Notes: a model not told the origin generated them from the sequence alone. Shown: positions 25,546-36,552, counted from the first letter of the stretch. The stretch is 64,000 bases of DNA from Paraburkholderia eburnea (GCF_002917095.1 NZ_PQGA01000012.1:62001-126000), one strand, 5' to 3'. Translations and numbers: made by a program.

Positions 25546-26349
25546 ATGTCGTCTCTCACCCTGAATTCGAAGCTCGATGGCAAGGTCGCGGTTGTTACCG
25601 GCGCGGCCAGCGGCATCGGCAAGCAGATCGCGCTCACGCTCGCCCAGGCCGGCGCCGCGGTCGCCATCGCCGACCTCAACCAGAGCGGCGCCGACGCCGT
25701 GGCCGAAGAGATCAAGGGCGCCGGTGGTAAGGCCATCGGCATCGCCATGGACGTGACCAGCGAAGAGGCCGTCAACGACGGCATCGACAAAGTCGCGGCC
25801 ACTTTTGGCTCGATCGACATCCTCGTGTCGAACGCCGGCATCCAGATCGTGAATCCAATCGAAAACTATTCGTTTGCCGACTGGAAGAAAATGCAGGCGA
25901 TTCACGTCGACGGCGCGTTTCTCACGACCAAGGCGGCGCTCAAGTACATGTACAAGGACGATCGCGGCGGCGTGGTGATCTACATGGGCTCGGTGCACTC
26001 GCATGAGGCGTCGCCGTTGAAGTCGGCCTACGTCACGGCCAAGCATGGCTTGCTCGGCCTCGCACGCGTGCTGGCGAAGGAAGGCGGCAAGCACAACGTG
26101 CGCTCGCACGTGATTTGCCCCGGCTTCGTGCGCACGCCGCTGGTGGACAAGCAGATTCCCGAGCAGGCAAAGGAACTGGGCATTTCCGAAGAGGACGTGG
26201 TCAAGAAGGTGATGCTCGGCGGCACGGTGGATGGCGTGTTCACGACGGTCGAGGACGTGGCGCAGACCGCGCTGTTCCTTTCGGCATTCCCGAGCGCGGC
26301 GTTTACGGGGCAGTCGTTCGTCGTCAGCCACGGCTGGTTCATGCAGTAA
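25546..26349 (+). CDS. 3-hydroxybutyrate dehydrogenase
   Basis: This short-chain dehydrogenase (267 residues) interconverts 3-hydroxybutyrate and acetoacetate in polyhydroxybutyrate turnover. It has the cofactor motif TGAASGIGKQIAL, NAG in LVSNAGIQ and the catalytic YVTAKHG. The segments HSHEASPLKSAYV and HVICPGFVRTPLVDKQIPEQA are typical of bacterial 3-hydroxybutyrate dehydrogenase. ATG 25546 follows GGAGG. The patatin gene begins 15 bases later. Confidence 0.9.
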   Translation: MSSLTLNSKLDGKVAVVTGAASGIGKQIALTLAQAGAAVAIADLNQSGADAVAEEIKGAGGKAIGIAMDVTSEEAVNDGIDKVAATFGSIDILVSNAGIQIVNPIENYSFADWKKMQAIHVDGAFLTTKAALKYMYKDDRGGVVIYMGSVHSHEASPLKSAYVTAKHGLLGLARVLAKEGGKHNVRSHVICPGFVRTPLVDKQIPEQAKELGISEEDVVKKVMLGGTVDGVFTTVEDVAQTALFLSAFPSAAFTGQSFVVSHGWFMQ

Positions 26350-26364
26350 CGCGGAGAGCCGGCC

Positions 26365-27684
26365 ATGGCGCAGCGCAAGAAAGGGCAGGTTCAATCGAGC
26401 GCGGTCGGCGAAGAGGCCGTCGCGTATACCGGGGCGGGCACGCAGCCCCAGCAGGCGGGCGACGCACCGGGCCGGCCGCCGCATCAGGATACGCATGACC
26501 AGCCGCGCACGTCGCGCTGTAGCAGCGCGTCCGCGCAATGGGAAACCGTGGCGCTCACGTTGCAGGGCGGCGGCGCGCTGGGCGCCTATCAGGCGGGCGT
26601 GTACGAAGGCCTTTTCGAGGCCGGCATCGCGCCCAACTGGATCGCTGGCATCTCGATCGGCGCGCTCAATACGGCGCTGATCGCGGGCAATGCGCCCGAG
26701 CATCGCGTGGCGCGCCTGCGCGAGTTCTGGGAGACGATCTGCCAGCCGGCCTGGAGCCCGCCGTTGCCGGCCTTCCTGGAGCACGCGCTCTTCAACGCGG
26801 GCGACGCCGTGCGCAAGACCTTCACCGCATTCCAGGCGGCGGGCGCCGTCGTCGAAGGGCAGAAGGGCTTCTTCACGCCGCGCTTTCCGCCGCCGCTGCC
26901 CAATGCGTCCGGGCAGCCCGGCAAGGCGAGCTACTACGACACCACGCCGCTGAAGGCCACGCTAGAGCGTCTATGCGATTTCGATCGCATCAACTCGGGC
27001 GAGGTCCGCGTGTCGCTGGGCGCCGTGAACGTGGGCACGGGCAACTTCGTGTACTTCGACACCACCACCACCAGGCTGCGTCCCGAGCATTTCATCGCTT
27101 CGGGCGCGCTGCCGCCGGGTTTCGCAGCCGTGGAGATCGACGGCGAGTACTACTGGGACGGCGGCCTGATGTCGAACACGCCGCTCTACGAGGTGATCCA
27201 GACCACGCCGCGGCGCGATACGCTCGCGTTTCAGGTCGATTTGTGGAGCGCGCGCGGGCCGGTGCCCGACAACATCACCGACGTCCAGGGCCGCATGAAG
27301 GACATCCAGTATTCGAGCCGCACGCGTCTCGTGACCGACATGCTGCAACGCTCGCAGCGGTTCCGTCATGTGCTGCGCGAGGTGCTCGACCGCGTGTCGC
27401 CCGAGCATCGGCATGATTCGTGGGTCGAGCTGGCGGATGAACTCTCGTGCTCGAAGATGTACAACGTGATCCATCTGATCTATCGGCAGAAGGAATACGA
27501 AGGCCACTTCAAGGATTTCCAGTTCGGCACCACGACGATGCGCGAGCATTGGTCGAGCGGCCTGCAGGATATCCGCGCGACGCTGGAGCAGCCGGGCTGG
27601 CTCGACAAGCCCGACAACGACTCGGGCTTCGTCACGCACGATATCCATCGCGACGCTCGCGGCCACGGCAGCGGCCCGAAGTAA
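26365..27684 (+). CDS. Patatin-like phospholipase with DUF3734-type C-terminus
   Basis: The 439-residue protein has the patatin oxyanion motif GGGALGAYQAGVYEG near residue 68, the nucleophile elbow GISIGALN, and the catalytic Asp in YYWDGGLMSN. A C-terminal region including FQVDLWSARGPVPDNI and RQKEYEGHFKDFQFG matches the DUF3734 extension. The first 55 residues are low complexity. Co-orientation with hbdH suggests a link to lipid or storage-polymer turnover, which is inference. Confidence 0.9.
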   Translation: MAQRKKGQVQSSAVGEEAVAYTGAGTQPQQAGDAPGRPPHQDTHDQPRTSRCSSASAQWETVALTLQGGGALGAYQAGVYEGLFEAGIAPNWIAGISIGALNTALIAGNAPEHRVARLREFWETICQPAWSPPLPAFLEHALFNAGDAVRKTFTAFQAAGAVVEGQKGFFTPRFPPPLPNASGQPGKASYYDTTPLKATLERLCDFDRINSGEVRVSLGAVNVGTGNFVYFDTTTTRLRPEHFIASGALPPGFAAVEIDGEYYWDGGLMSNTPLYEVIQTTPRRDTLAFQVDLWSARGPVPDNITDVQGRMKDIQYSSRTRLVTDMLQRSQRFRHVLREVLDRVSPEHRHDSWVELADELSCSKMYNVIHLIYRQKEYEGHFKDFQFGTTTMREHWSSGLQDIRATLEQPGWLDKPDNDSGFVTHDIHRDARGHGSGPK

Positions 27685-27720
27685 ATCCCAGGCGCAGTCG
27701 CGACATGCCGCGGCAAAACA

Positions 27721-27756
27721 AAAGGCGTCCGTTCTTGCGAACGGACGCCTTTTTTA
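27721..27756. terminator. Bidirectional terminator between the patatin gene and the aminotransferase gene
   Basis: A 14-bp perfect stem AAAGGCGTCCGTTC with TTGC loop and T tracts on both strands, between convergent genes. Confidence 0.92.
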
Positions 27757-27791
27757 TCGATTCGGCAGCGTCACGCTGCCTGCGTCGATGA

Positions 27792-28991
27792 TTACTTCAG
27801 CACAGCCGATACGGCGCTTGCGACGGCATCGAGGTTGCGCGTGTTGAGCGCGGCCACGCAGATGCGGCCCGTGCTCACGGCGTAGATGCCGAACTCTTCG
27901 CGCAGGCGGTCGACTTGCGCCGCCGTGAGGCCCGAGTACGAGAACATGCCGCGTTGCACGTTGATGAAGTTGAAGTCGCGGTCGACACCGGCTGCGGCCA
28001 GGCGCTCGACGAGGCCCGTACGCATGGCGCGGATGCGGTTGCGCATTTCGCCGAGTTCGGCTTCCCACATTGCGCGCAGGTCGGCCGAGCCGAGCACCGC
28101 TGCGACCACCGAGCCGCCGTGCGTCGGCGGGTTCGAGTAGTTCGTGCGGATCACGCGCTTGAGCTGCGAGAGCACGCGTGCCGATTCTTCCTTGCTGGAC
28201 GTGAGGATCGACAGTGCGCCGACGCGCTCGCCGTACAGCGAGAACGACTTCGAGAACGACGACGACACGAACACGTTGAGTTCCGTCGCGGCGAACAGGC
28301 GCACGACCTCGCCGTCTTCGCTGATGCCGTCACCGAAGCCTTGGTAAGCGATGTCGAGGAAGGGCACGAGTTCGCGCGCCTTCACGACTTCGATCACCTG
28401 CTTCCACTGGTCGACCGTCAGATCCACGCCGGTCGGGTTGTGGCAGCAGGCGTGCAGCACGACGACCGTGCCCGCGGCGTAGCCGTTGAGCGCCGAGAGC
28501 ATGCCCTCGAAGTTCACGCCGTTGGTTTGCGCGTCGTAGTACGGGTAGGCGATGACTTCGAAGCCCGCGCTTTCGAACAGCGCGCGGTGGTTTTCCCAGC
28601 TCGGATCACTGATCGCGACCTTGGCGGCCGGGTTCACGCGCTTGAGGAAGTCGGCGCCGATCTTGAGCGCCCCCGTGCCGCCCAGTGCCTGCGCCGTGAC
28701 GACGCGGCCTGCGGCAATCAGCGGCGAATCGTCGCCGAGCAGCAGCTTCTGCACCGCGGCGTCATAGGCGGCGATGCCTTCGATGGGCAGGTAGCCGCGC
28801 GGCAGACCGGCTTCCACGCGGGCCTTTTCCGCTTCGCGAACGGCGCGTAGCAGCGGAATCTTGCCTTCCTCGTTGGTGTACACGCCCACGCCGAGGTTCA
28901 CCTTGGTCGCGCGCGCGTCGGCGTTATAGGCTTCGTTCAGACCCAGGATCGGGTCGCGGGGGGCGAGTTCGACAGCGGAAAAGAGGGACAT
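27792..28991 (-). CDS. tyrB: Aromatic amino acid aminotransferase (class I, TyrB/AspC type)
   Basis: This PLP enzyme (399 residues) transaminates tyrosine, phenylalanine and aspartate. The PLP Lys is in SSSFSKSFSLYGERVG, and the family motifs HACCHNPTGVDLT and LDIAYQGFGDG are present. The carboxylate-binding Arg occurs in STGRICVAALN. Length and sequence fit the AspC/TyrB clade, and the exact specificity is not certain. It is divergent from uvrB. Confidence 0.9.
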   Translation of the reverse strand: MSLFSAVELAPRDPILGLNEAYNADARATKVNLGVGVYTNEEGKIPLLRAVREAEKARVEAGLPRGYLPIEGIAAYDAAVQKLLLGDDSPLIAAGRVVTAQALGGTGALKIGADFLKRVNPAAKVAISDPSWENHRALFESAGFEVIAYPYYDAQTNGVNFEGMLSALNGYAAGTVVVLHACCHNPTGVDLTVDQWKQVIEVVKARELVPFLDIAYQGFGDGISEDGEVVRLFAATELNVFVSSSFSKSFSLYGERVGALSILTSSKEESARVLSQLKRVIRTNYSNPPTHGGSVVAAVLGSADLRAMWEAELGEMRNRIRAMRTGLVERLAAAGVDRDFNFINVQRGMFSYSGLTAAQVDRLREEFGIYAVSTGRICVAALNTRNLDAVASAVSAVLK

Positions 28992-29439
28992 GATGGTTCG
29001 GCAAAAGTGAAGGGAGAAGCTCGGTGGTCCGCGCGCCGCGGGTATGACGAAAGACTTCTGCCACGCGCCGGGTGCAGCCTGGACGCGCGGGGCGGCCGGC
29101 CACGCAACGCGCTATTGTAACGAATCCTCAAGCGGGTTTTTCGCCGACTGCGACGCCAGCGGGGCCTTTATTCCCGGTTTTTGCCCGCGCCCGCGCGCAA
29201 AAACCGCTTGATCCGCCTCTTGCAGCCGCGCGCCAGGCACCCCATCTGCATACGATCCGGCAGCGCAAAAACGCTCGCCGCTGCAGTTCCACGATGGTGT
29301 TCCTGATGTGGTTCCCTATCGGTCCCCTTTGCTCGTTTTTGCCTCCGGGTTCCCCGCCGCAAGCGCCCAAAGGCGCCTCGCGCCCGCCGGGTGGCGAAAC
29401 GCTAGAATGTTTGTTTGCTCCGCGCACAGGATGTCATCC
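28992..29439. other. Intergenic region between the aminotransferase gene and uvrB
   Basis: No gene found. A perfect 10-bp inverted repeat CGGTTTTTGC / GCAAAAACCG with a 12-base GC loop lies at 29175-29206. A TACAAT-like -10 for the aminotransferase gene is near 29113-29118 on the minus strand. TAGAAT at 29403-29408 is a probable -10 for uvrB, with no clear -35. No LexA box was seen. Confidence 0.5.
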
Positions 29440-31521
<2,082 letters not shown>

Positions 31522-31554
31522 GGCCGATCGCGCGGGCGCAGGCCGCAATGAGGG

Positions 31555-31591
31555 AAGGGCGCACGGTTCATGACCGTCTGCGCCCTTTTTT
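31555..31591 (+). terminator. Terminator of uvrB
   Basis: AAGGGCGCA / TGCGCCCTT stem with an inner CGGT/ACCG stem, followed by TTTTTT. Confidence 0.88.
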
Positions 31592-31692
31592 ATGAACCCG
31601 ATGCGGATGGCCGAGGGCGCTCGCTTACTGTTAAGCGTGCGCCGAAAACAAATAGACAGCTCGCCGTAATCTTTCGTTAACCAAACATTGCT

Positions 31693-31718
31693 AAAACCCG
31701 GTTGCGAGAGGGTTTTCC
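31693..31718 (+). terminator. Weak terminator-like hairpin upstream of ftrA
   Basis: AAAACCC / GGGTTTT stem around a ten-base loop, in the 330-base gap between uvrB and ftrA. No gene is seen in that gap. Confidence 0.3.
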
Positions 31719-31730
31719 TTACGACGCACT

Positions 31731-31790
31731 TTGTTCCCCCTCCGCATCGGTGTTAAACTCCCGTCATTATTGAGAATTGTTCGCATTAAC
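31731..31790 (+). promoter_or_regulatory. ftrABCD promoter with Fur box
   Basis: TTGTTC (31731-31736) and TAAACT (31754-31759) are separated by 17 bases. Just downstream, over the expected transcription start, lies TGAGAAT-T-GTTCGCA (31771-31785), a 7-1-7 Fur-like dyad with five of seven paired positions. Iron repression of the operon is the likely outcome. Confidence 0.7.
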
Positions 31791-31852
31791 ATTTTCACGT
31801 TTATGCACTCGATGATTCGGTTGTACCTCTCATAAAAAAATCAGGAGTTTCG

Positions 31853-32401
31853 ATGCGGATCCAATCTTTCGTGCGCGGCACTGCCGTCATCGCGGCTGCG
31901 GCCGCTGCGTTTTCGGTCCAGGCGGCCGAGTACCCGATCGGCAAGCAGCAGATTCAGGGCGGCATGGAAATCGGCGCGGTCTATCTGCAGCCGATCACCA
32001 TGGAACCGGAAGGCATGATGCGTAAGGCATCGGATTCTGACGTCCATCTGGAGTCGGACATCCACGCGGTCAAGAACAACCCGGTGGGCTTCGCCGAAGG
32101 CGACTGGATGCCGTACCTGCAGGTGCACTACGAACTGAGCAAGCCGGGCACGAGCTGGACGCACAAGGGCGATCTGATGGCGATGGTCGCCAACGACGGC
32201 CCGCACTACGGCGATAACGTCAAGCTCAATGGCCCCGGCAAGTACCACCTCAAGCTCGTCATCGAGCAGCCGATGGAAACCGGCCATATGGCGTTCGGCC
32301 GCCACGTCGACAAGGAAACCGGCGTGGGTCCGTGGTTCAAGCCCATCACGCTCGAATACGATTTCCCGTTCGCGGGCATCGGCAAGAAGGGCGGCTACTA
32401 A
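31853..32401 (+). CDS. ftrA: Periplasmic iron-binding protein FtrA (P19/Tpd family)
   Basis: A 182-residue P19-type protein, the periplasmic metal-binding component of the FtrABCD ferrous-iron uptake system. It has a signal peptide ending VQAAE near residue 25. Copper/iron-site residues typical of P19 include Met in PITMEPEGM and the His residues in HYELS, GPHYGDN and ETGHMAFGRHVD. AGGAG lies seven bases before the ATG. The ftrB, ftrC and ftrD genes follow on the same strand. Confidence 0.93.
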   Translation: MRIQSFVRGTAVIAAAAAAFSVQAAEYPIGKQQIQGGMEIGAVYLQPITMEPEGMMRKASDSDVHLESDIHAVKNNPVGFAEGDWMPYLQVHYELSKPGTSWTHKGDLMAMVANDGPHYGDNVKLNGPGKYHLKLVIEQPMETGHMAFGRHVDKETGVGPWFKPITLEYDFPFAGIGKKGGY

Positions 32402-32541
32402 GCGTGCCGCGAGCGGTCCGCGCGTGAGGTATCCACGGGATGCCGGCGGCGGGCCGCTTGCTGAAACAGCGATGAGGTCCCGCGTCTCGCGCATCCGACG
32501 GTGCGGGCGGCGCGCAGGACACCAAGGAGCAGGTAAGACTG

Positions 32542-32892
32542 ATGACTGGAATGCGGAAGTTGGCGGCGTGGTTGGCGGTGTCCTTCGGGGTGTCGTTCTC
32601 AGGCATGGCGACGCTCGCGCACGCCGATGATCTGCCGACGTTCAAGCTCGAAATGAACGACGGCAAGCTCAATCCCGCGCGCATCGAAGTGCCGGCGGGC
32701 AAGCGCGTCAAGATCGAAGTGCGCAACACGGGCAAGGGCGCGGCGGAGTTCGAGAGCGTCCAGTTGCGCAAGGAAAAAGTGCTGGCGCCGGGCGCGGATT
32801 CGTTCGTGGTGATCGCGCCGCTCGATCCGGGCGAGTACAAGTTTTTCGACGATTTCCATCAGCAGGCGCAAGGCGTCATTGTTGCGAAATAA
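32542..32892 (+). CDS. ftrB: Cupredoxin-like protein FtrB
   Basis: A 116-residue secreted cupredoxin-fold protein with a signal peptide ending AHADD. In FtrABCD systems this component is proposed to oxidise or relay Fe(II) at the membrane permease. The core FKLEMNDGKLNPARIEVPAGKRVKIEV and the GEYKFFDDFHQQAQG end are recognisable. Classical blue-copper Cys is absent, as is usual for this family. A second ATG at 32551 is possible. Confidence 0.85.
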   Translation: MTGMRKLAAWLAVSFGVSFSGMATLAHADDLPTFKLEMNDGKLNPARIEVPAGKRVKIEVRNTGKGAAEFESVQLRKEKVLAPGADSFVVIAPLDPGEYKFFDDFHQQAQGVIVAK

Positions 32893-32960
32893 GCGTCGCG
32901 AAGTAAGCGTTACGAAGTAAGGATCGCGGCCGGCGGATGGCTGGCGGCAGGAGGTGTTGA

Positions 32961-33806
32961 ATGGGTCAGGTATTGTTCATCGTTTGGCGGGAGAGTGTCG
33001 AAGCGCTGCTCGTCGTCGGCATTCTTTATGCGTGGCTGAAGAACGGCGACGCCGGCGCGCGGCGCGGCCTGCCGTATCTGTGGGCGGGCGTGGGCCTCGG
33101 CATTCTGGCCGCGGTGGCGCTGGGCGCGGCGCTGGTCGGCTTCACGGAAGTGCTGTCGGGCGACGCCCAGGACTACTTCCAGACCGGCATGGTGCTGGTG
33201 GCCTGCGTGCTGATCGTGCAGATGGTGCTGTGGATGAAGCAGCACGGCCGCACGCTCAAACGCGAGATGGAAGAGTCGCTGGAGAAGACCACACGCGATG
33301 CCAACTGGTGGGGCATCACGGTGCTGGTCGCGCTCGCCATCGCGCGCGAGGGCAGCGAGACGGTGATCTTTCTCTATGGCCTGGGTTTCGGCCAGTCGGG
33401 TCATGTCGATGCCAGCCAGTATCTGGCCGTGCTGCTGGGTCTTGGCCTCGCGTTCCTGACGTTCTATCTGCTGCAACTGGGCGGCAAGGTCTTCTCGTGG
33501 CGCCTCTTTTTCCGCGTCACGGAAATCATGCTGCTGTTCCTCGGCGCGGGCCTGTTCCAGACCGGCGTCGACAAGCTGATCGACAAGGAAGTCCTGCCCA
33601 CCCTCGTCGATCAGGTCTGGAATTCGTCGGCGATCCTCGACGATTCGAGCACCTTCGGTTCGCTGGTCGCCACGCTCACGGGTTATCGCGCCCATCCGGC
33701 GCTGATGAACCTGATCGCTTACGCGGTGTACTGGCTCGTGGTGGGGTTCCTCGCGCGTCGCGCGAGCGGCCGTCACGCCGCCGCGACCGGGAGGAAGGCA
33801 GCATGA
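32961..33806 (+). CDS. ftrC: FTR1-family iron permease FtrC
   Basis: The 281-residue inner-membrane permease has the two (R)E-x-x-E type iron motifs, RESVEALL at about residues 10-17 and REGSETVIF at about 130, and several hydrophobic helices. It is the translocation channel of FtrABCD. Its stop overlaps the ftrD start (ATGA, 33803-33806). Confidence 0.95.
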   Translation: MGQVLFIVWRESVEALLVVGILYAWLKNGDAGARRGLPYLWAGVGLGILAAVALGAALVGFTEVLSGDAQDYFQTGMVLVACVLIVQMVLWMKQHGRTLKREMEESLEKTTRDANWWGITVLVALAIAREGSETVIFLYGLGFGQSGHVDASQYLAVLLGLGLAFLTFYLLQLGGKVFSWRLFFRVTEIMLLFLGAGLFQTGVDKLIDKEVLPTLVDQVWNSSAILDDSSTFGSLVATLTGYRAHPALMNLIAYAVYWLVVGFLARRASGRHAAATGRKAA

Positions 33807-35227
33807 GTTGTGCATCGGCCCAGCCGCCCGGATTGCGGCGGCAGGGCAGGCTGGCCCAGGCGGGCCAATGGATGCAGCGGCACGGCGCGGTGATCCGCGG
33901 CGTGCAGTGGGTCGTGGTCGCCGTCTATGCGTTCCTGATTCTCGTGCCGGCGGTCATGCCGCTGCCCGACGACACCTCGCACCTCTGGAACAACCTCACG
34001 CTCGCGGCGCAGTTCGTGTTCTGGGGCATCTGGTGGCCGTTCGTGCTGCTCTCGATGGTGATGCTCGGGCGCGTATGGTGCGGCGTGCTGTGCCCCGAAG
34101 GCGCGCTCACCGAATTCGCCAGCAAATTCGGGCGCGGCCGGGCGATACCGCGCTGGATGCGCTGGGGCGGCTGGCCGTTCGTGGCCTTCGGCCTCACCAC
34201 CATCTACGGCCAGATGGTGAGCGTCTACCAGTATCCGAAGGCGGTGTTGCTGGTGCTGGGCGGATCGACGCTCGGCGCGATGGTGATCGGTTTTCTGTAC
34301 GGGCGCGAGAAGCGCGTCTGGTGCAAATATCTCTGCCCCGTGAACGGGGTTTTTGCGCTTCTGGCGCGCCTTGCGCCGTTCCGCTTCAAGGTCGATGAAG
34401 ACGCGTGGCGCAACTCGTACACGCATGGCGAGCATGGCGGTCATCGCGTGATTCCCGTGAACTGCGCGCCGCTCGTGCCGCTGCGCAACATGAAGGGCGC
34501 CGCGCAATGTCATATGTGCGGCCGCTGCAGCGGTCACCGCGACGCCATCGCGCTGTCGTGGCGCTCGCCCGCCGAAGAAGTGGTCGAACTGGGCGACAGT
34601 CAGGCCAACGGCTGGGACACCGCGCTGATTCTCTACGGACTGCTTGGCATTGCCATCGGTGCGTTCCATTGGACCGGCTCGCCCTGGTTCATCGGCATGA
34701 AGCAATGGCTCGCGGGCTGGCTGATCGACCGCGATATCACCTGGCCGCTCGACACCAACGCGCCGTGGTTCCTGCTCACGCATTACCCGGAGCAGAACGA
34801 CGTGTTCTCGTGGCTCGACGGCACCATGATCGTCGGCTATATCGTCGCGACGGGGCTGGTCTACGGCACGGCGCTGCTCGCGATTCTCGCGGCTGCCACA
34901 AGCGCGCTTGGGCGTTTCGACATGCGCCGCGTGCATCACTTCGCGCAGGCGCTGATTCCGCTCGCGGGCGCGGGCGTGTTCCTGGGTCTTTCGGCGACCA
35001 CGCTCTCGCTGCTGCGCGCCGAACATGTGCCGCTCGACTGGGCGACCGAAGTGCGTATCGCGATTCTCGTCATCACGAATCTGTGGAGCGCATGGCTCGC
35101 CTGGCGCGTCACGGGCCGCTACAGCACGCGTTTCTGGCGGCGCGCTCTGGCGATGGTGGGCTTCGCGCTCGCGCTCGCGGTCGTCGATAGCGCGTGGTGG
35201 CTCATGTTCTGGGGCTGGACGCGTTGA
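33803..35227 (+). CDS. ftrD: Membrane polyferredoxin FtrD
   Basis: The 474-residue membrane iron-sulfur protein is thought to supply or remove electrons during FtrABCD iron transport. Cys clusters are WCGVLCPEGAL, WCKYLCPVNGV and CHMCGRCSGH, similar to NapH/NosR polyferredoxins. Five or more hydrophobic helices surround them. ATG 33803 gives MSCASAQPPG and couples to ftrC. The frame from 32954 is a shadow across ftrC. Confidence 0.92.
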   Translation: MSCASAQPPGLRRQGRLAQAGQWMQRHGAVIRGVQWVVVAVYAFLILVPAVMPLPDDTSHLWNNLTLAAQFVFWGIWWPFVLLSMVMLGRVWCGVLCPEGALTEFASKFGRGRAIPRWMRWGGWPFVAFGLTTIYGQMVSVYQYPKAVLLVLGGSTLGAMVIGFLYGREKRVWCKYLCPVNGVFALLARLAPFRFKVDEDAWRNSYTHGEHGGHRVIPVNCAPLVPLRNMKGAAQCHMCGRCSGHRDAIALSWRSPAEEVVELGDSQANGWDTALILYGLLGIAIGAFHWTGSPWFIGMKQWLAGWLIDRDITWPLDTNAPWFLLTHYPEQNDVFSWLDGTMIVGYIVATGLVYGTALLAILAAATSALGRFDMRRVHHFAQALIPLAGAGVFLGLSATTLSLLRAEHVPLDWATEVRIAILVITNLWSAWLAWRVTGRYSTRFWRRALAMVGFALALAVVDSAWWLMFWGWTR

Positions 35228-35307
35228 GCATTTTTCCTGCGGCGCTGATATAGGCGGTATACGCCGCATTGGGGCGTCGCGACGCCAGTCTGGGTGCTAC
35301 TCTCAAG

Positions 35308-35340
35308 AAACCGGGTCGACTTTAGGTCGCCCGGTTTTTT
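35308..35340 (+). terminator. Terminator of the ftrABCD operon
   Basis: AAACCGGG(T)CGAC / GTCGCCCGGTTT stem with a bulged T and T tract. Confidence 0.85.
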
Positions 35341-35357
35341 ACTTTTCGGAGAGACGC

Positions 35358-35777
35358 ATGCGAACGCGAGCAGTACTGACCGATGAAGACGTGATCCGGG
35401 TAGCCGATGCAGCCGTCGCGCACGCCCGCGCGAATGAATGGAACGTGACGATCGCGATCGTCGACGATGGCGGCCATCTGCTGTATCTGCGCCGCCTCGA
35501 CGGCGCGCCGCCCATCAGCGCCGAGATGGCTCCGGCCAAGGCGCGCACGGCCGCGCTGGGACGTCGCGAAAGCAAGCTGTACGAGGATGCGATCCGCCAG
35601 GGCCGCACGGCGTTCCTGAGCGCGCCGCTCACGGCGATGCTCGAAGGCGGCGTGCCCATCGTCGTCAAGGGCGAGGTGATCGGCGCGGTGGGGGTATCGG
35701 GCGTGAAGTCCGAGCAGGACGCGTTGATCGCGCAGGCCGGCATCGCGGCACTGGGCAGCGCGCCAGGCGCGGATTAA
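35358..35777 (+). CDS. HbpS/GlcG-like heme-binding family protein
   Basis: The 139-residue protein belongs to the GlcG/HbpS fold. The opening LTDEDVIRVADAAVAHARANEW, the AIVDDGGHLLYLRRLDGA strand and the closing GAVGVSGVKSEQDALIAQAG match. Members bind heme or have unknown roles in glycolate-type operons. No signal peptide is seen, so it should be cytoplasmic. ATG 35358 has GGAGAG upstream. Proximity to hemP is suggestive but not proof of heme binding. Confidence 0.85.
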   Translation: MRTRAVLTDEDVIRVADAAVAHARANEWNVTIAIVDDGGHLLYLRRLDGAPPISAEMAPAKARTAALGRRESKLYEDAIRQGRTAFLSAPLTAMLEGGVPIVVKGEVIGAVGVSGVKSEQDALIAQAGIAALGSAPGAD

Positions 35778-35785
35778 CGAAAGGG

Positions 35786-35816
35786 TTTACGAGGAGGGGG
35801 AGGTCGCGGTTATAAT
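35786..35816 (+). promoter_or_regulatory. Promoter-like element with no obvious downstream gene
   Basis: TATAAT at 35811-35816 with a TTTACG/TTACGA about 18-19 bases upstream, pointing into a stretch with no coding sequence on the plus strand. Possible start of an RNA; evidence is only the motif. Confidence 0.3.
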
Positions 35817-35910
35817 CGCGGCTCGGTATCGCTGATTCAAGATAAAACGCGAACCCTCGCTGCCTTCCCCATGCAGCAACAGCAATAGCGGCAAACAGCC
35901 GTAACATCGG

Positions 35911-36155
35911 CAAAAGCAAAAGCCGCGGACCATGCCGCGGCTCTCGCCCAGGACGGCTACGCTTCGCGCGCCGCTCCTGCTTGATAGTGGTGAGAACAAA
36001 AAAATGGCTTGGCTTGCTGTGACGGCCGGCTTGAAGCTTGAAGGATGTTGCACGAAGGGGTCTAGATCTCGCGTGCAAGCCGTCGTTGCTGGCTACTGCC
36101 CAACGCCTCTCGATGGAGGCGGTCCCCACAATACCCGGTACTAAAAACTAAAACC
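35911..36155 (-). ncRNA. Candidate structured RNA (or hemP 3' UTR) between hbpS-like gene and hemP
   Basis: Reading on the minus strand after hemP there is no supported gene but dense structure: CGCCTC/GAGGCG (36104-36121), TTGCACG/CGTGCAA (36048-36078) nested in GACGGC/GCCGTC, a run of seven T at 35998-36004, and finally a perfect AGCCGCGG/CCGCGGCT terminator hairpin with a T-rich tail (35911-35942). A Fur box drives hemP upstream, so this RNA may be made in low iron. Burkholderia does carry Fur-linked iron-sparing small RNAs; identity with one is not established. Confidence 0.4.
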
Positions 36156-36419
36156 TCACTTGGTGAGAATCAGCTTGCCCAATCGCGTGGCACGCAGCTG
36201 ATAAGTCTCGCCGTTGTGCAGGATGCTCACGTGGCTGCGGCCTTGCAGCAGGGCCGTGCTGTCCAGCGAGCGCTCGCTGCTTGCGGGCGTGGTGCTGGCC
36301 GGTTCGGTGCTGTTACGCGTGACGGCGGCAGGAGCGCTGACTTTCGGCGCTCGCGTGCCGGTCAACGTGGAACCCGGTCGGCGCAGGCTAAGTGTCGGTG
36401 AACGGTTGAATTCAGTCAT
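36156..36419 (-). CDS. hemP: Hemin uptake protein HemP
   Basis: This small protein (87 residues) is conserved at its C-terminus, where SERSLDSTALLQGRSHVSILHNGETYQLRATRLGKLILTK matches HemP across proteobacteria. The N-terminal half is low complexity. HemP is needed for heme acquisition and, in Burkholderia, is linked to activating heme-receptor genes. Fur-box control is clear upstream. It stands alone here, without heme transport genes beside it. Confidence 0.9.
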   Translation of the reverse strand: MTEFNRSPTLSLRRPGSTLTGTRAPKVSAPAAVTRNSTEPASTTPASSERSLDSTALLQGRSHVSILHNGETYQLRATRLGKLILTK

Positions 36420-36458
36420 GAACGTGACGCTCTGTCTGTGTCTCGATTCGATGTATGA

Positions 36459-36488
36459 ATTCTAAATGATAATTGTTCTTATTTTCAA
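36459..36488 (-). promoter_or_regulatory. hemP promoter with Fur box in the spacer
   Basis: On the minus strand TTGAAA (36483-36488) and TAGAAT (36459-36464) are 18 bases apart. The spacer is occupied by a 19-base Fur-box-like sequence (36465-36483, AATAAGAACAATTATCATT on the minus strand). Confidence 0.8.
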
Positions 36489-36552
36489 TTGCGATAAATT
36501 GATCGAAATCGGACGCCGATAGCTTTATGCCCGATGCGCCCGCATGTTCCCG

